A stretch of 64,000 nt of DNA, taken from Flavimaribacter sediminis (GTDB lineage Bacteria > Pseudomonadota > Alphaproteobacteria > Rhizobiales > Rhizobiaceae). Both the position numbers and the translations under genes were made by a program. The stretch covers positions 425,405-489,404 of the forward strand of contig NZ_JAICBX010000005.1 in NCBI RefSeq assembly GCF_019492055.1, in the 5' to 3' direction. Every line of letters starts with the position of its first letter. Position 1 is the stretch's first letter. A model generated the notes under the pieces. The model was not told the origin of the DNA. It searched no databases and saw only the letters and a program-made list of their open reading frames with translations. Of this stretch, positions 63,537-64,000 are shown in pieces.

Positions 63537-64000
63537 AAGCGTCGCAAGCTCCTTGCCGAGCCCGCCGTTCTCCAGGACATTCTGAAGGTGGCCCGCAACC
63601 GCCGACTGGTTGCCGTTGGCCGATCCCAGAAGGTCCTCGTCGGCAGCGTCGATATCCCAGCTCAGCTTTACCGTGCCCAAATCCGAACTCACGATCGAAT
63701 AGTCGGACGCCGCCGTACCGCTGACGGAGAGGCTTGAACCGATATCGTCGGTCGAGGTGGACGTAACAATGGTGGACGTGCCGGTCGAGTCGGCGACCGA
63801 GATCAGATTAACGCTTGCGGATCCGTCGAGCAGGACCACGCCCGACGGCAGATCGATCAGGTCGGTCGAGGCGCCGTCGAGGTCGACCAGATAGACGCCG
63901 GTGCTCGACTGCTCGACCGCGCCGGTAATCGTACTCGTCAGCACCGACCCCGAACCGCCCGGCGACAGGGTGCCCTCATTGAGAAGGTATGCATCGTCGT
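62550..64000 (-). CDS. glycine-rich autotransporter 4, 3' part only
   Basis: The open frame runs through the window edge, so the start, signal and passenger are outside. What is visible (about 483 residues) is the end of the passenger (LSPGGSGSVLTSTITGAVEQ, the same junction as in its paralogues), the linker with NQSAVAGHLQNVLENGGLGK and the whole beta-barrel ending KLAIRF. The barrel protein is identical to that of autotransporter 3. The linker just upstream instead matches autotransporter 2 over 86 bp. Confidence 0.88.
   Translation of the reverse strand, partial: DDAYLLNEGTLSPGGSGSVLTSTITGAVEQSSTGVYLVDLDGASTDLIDLPSGVVLLDGSASVNLISVADSTGTSTIVTSTSTDDIGSSLSVSGTAASDYSIVSSDLGTVKLSWDIDAADEDLLGSANGNQSAVAGHLQNVLENGGLGKELATLLNIVDEDEYVAALDTFASQIASDIQLTSLFSAQRFSDALLSCSVGDGVYRFIDEDQCAWMRAGGSGMERSSSNTNRPFDQTAWQFEGGGQFALHDNWFIGTGFSIGTQSLSVDDIADSDGNFYQGGVVAKHTMGNTLLSASLTGGYGDFDITRYLYSSDFAQGNETLWTLSGQISASHAFVRGGWYLKPRVDIGFDHVNMNGFTETGAGGASLTINDNAQTYYSIQPSIEIGGEIAAANGVLVRPSVSVGLTQFLGDAAPSTTASFSDTPAGIAPFTIGSEFDTTYFDVTAGLEVLATDRLSLSAEGFGQFSDSITSYGGSAKLAIRF

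Noticed and set aside
30517..64000. A second copy of the tRNA-Gln 3' end as right island border
   Set aside because: I looked for the T-arm/acceptor sequence downstream and found none in the window; the border, if any, lies outside.

Overview
The window looks like an alphaproteobacterial chromosome, most likely Hyphomicrobiales (Rhizobiales). The housekeeping block on the minus strand (ppx-like, rlmE, guaB, MAPEG, rsmB, PaaI thioesterase, mtnN, guaA) has the order I expect in that order of bacteria, and the coding DNA is GC-rich. I could not run searches, so the genus is open.

Layout. (1) 55-9876: a catabolic block. A LysR regulator diverges from an intradiol dioxygenase, maleylacetate reductase and a second hydroxyquinol-type dioxygenase. 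These are followed by an FAD oxidoreductase, a COG0523 metal-chaperone GTPase behind a Zur-box-like palindrome, a thiolase-like/DUF35 pair, an AraC regulator and a YbaK-type deacylase. (2) 9933-18662: a probable old genomic island lying between two near-identical copies of the guaA 3' end. It encodes an exported HExxH protein, a 1408-residue SH3/WD40/caspase protein, a papain-like protease with a DUF4384-like tail and an OmpA-like protein, plus broken remnants of a second caspase gene and a YeiH-type transporter. (3) 18647-30077: guaA, an inserted Fsr-type exporter/AraC pair bracketed by copies of the guaA leader, then the conserved core genes. (4) 30444-31005: tRNA-Gln(CTG) followed by a frameshifted tyrosine-recombinase remnant. 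(5) 31014-64000: a cell-surface region. It holds one gene for a repeat protein of about 6200 residues (RTX-like, cadherin-like, Ig-like and nine CSLREA/beta-helix modules), a sulfotransferase, and four tandem glycine-rich autotransporters. The fourth autotransporter runs off the window.

How the parts work together. Block 1 should cleave hydroxyquinol-type rings to maleylacetate and reduce this to 3-oxoadipate. The first dioxygenase has Phe where the second has an iron-ligand Tyr, so the two copies are probably not equivalent. Block 2 reads as an envelope-located set of three putative peptidases plus a peptidoglycan anchor, mostly in one transcription unit; this is the best candidate for an uncharacterised system. 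Block 5 is an adhesion or biofilm region with strong signs of recent repeat expansion and gene conversion, including a 989-bp tract that I read as identical between two neighbouring autotransporter barrels. No RNA gene other than tRNA-Gln and no CRISPR array was seen.
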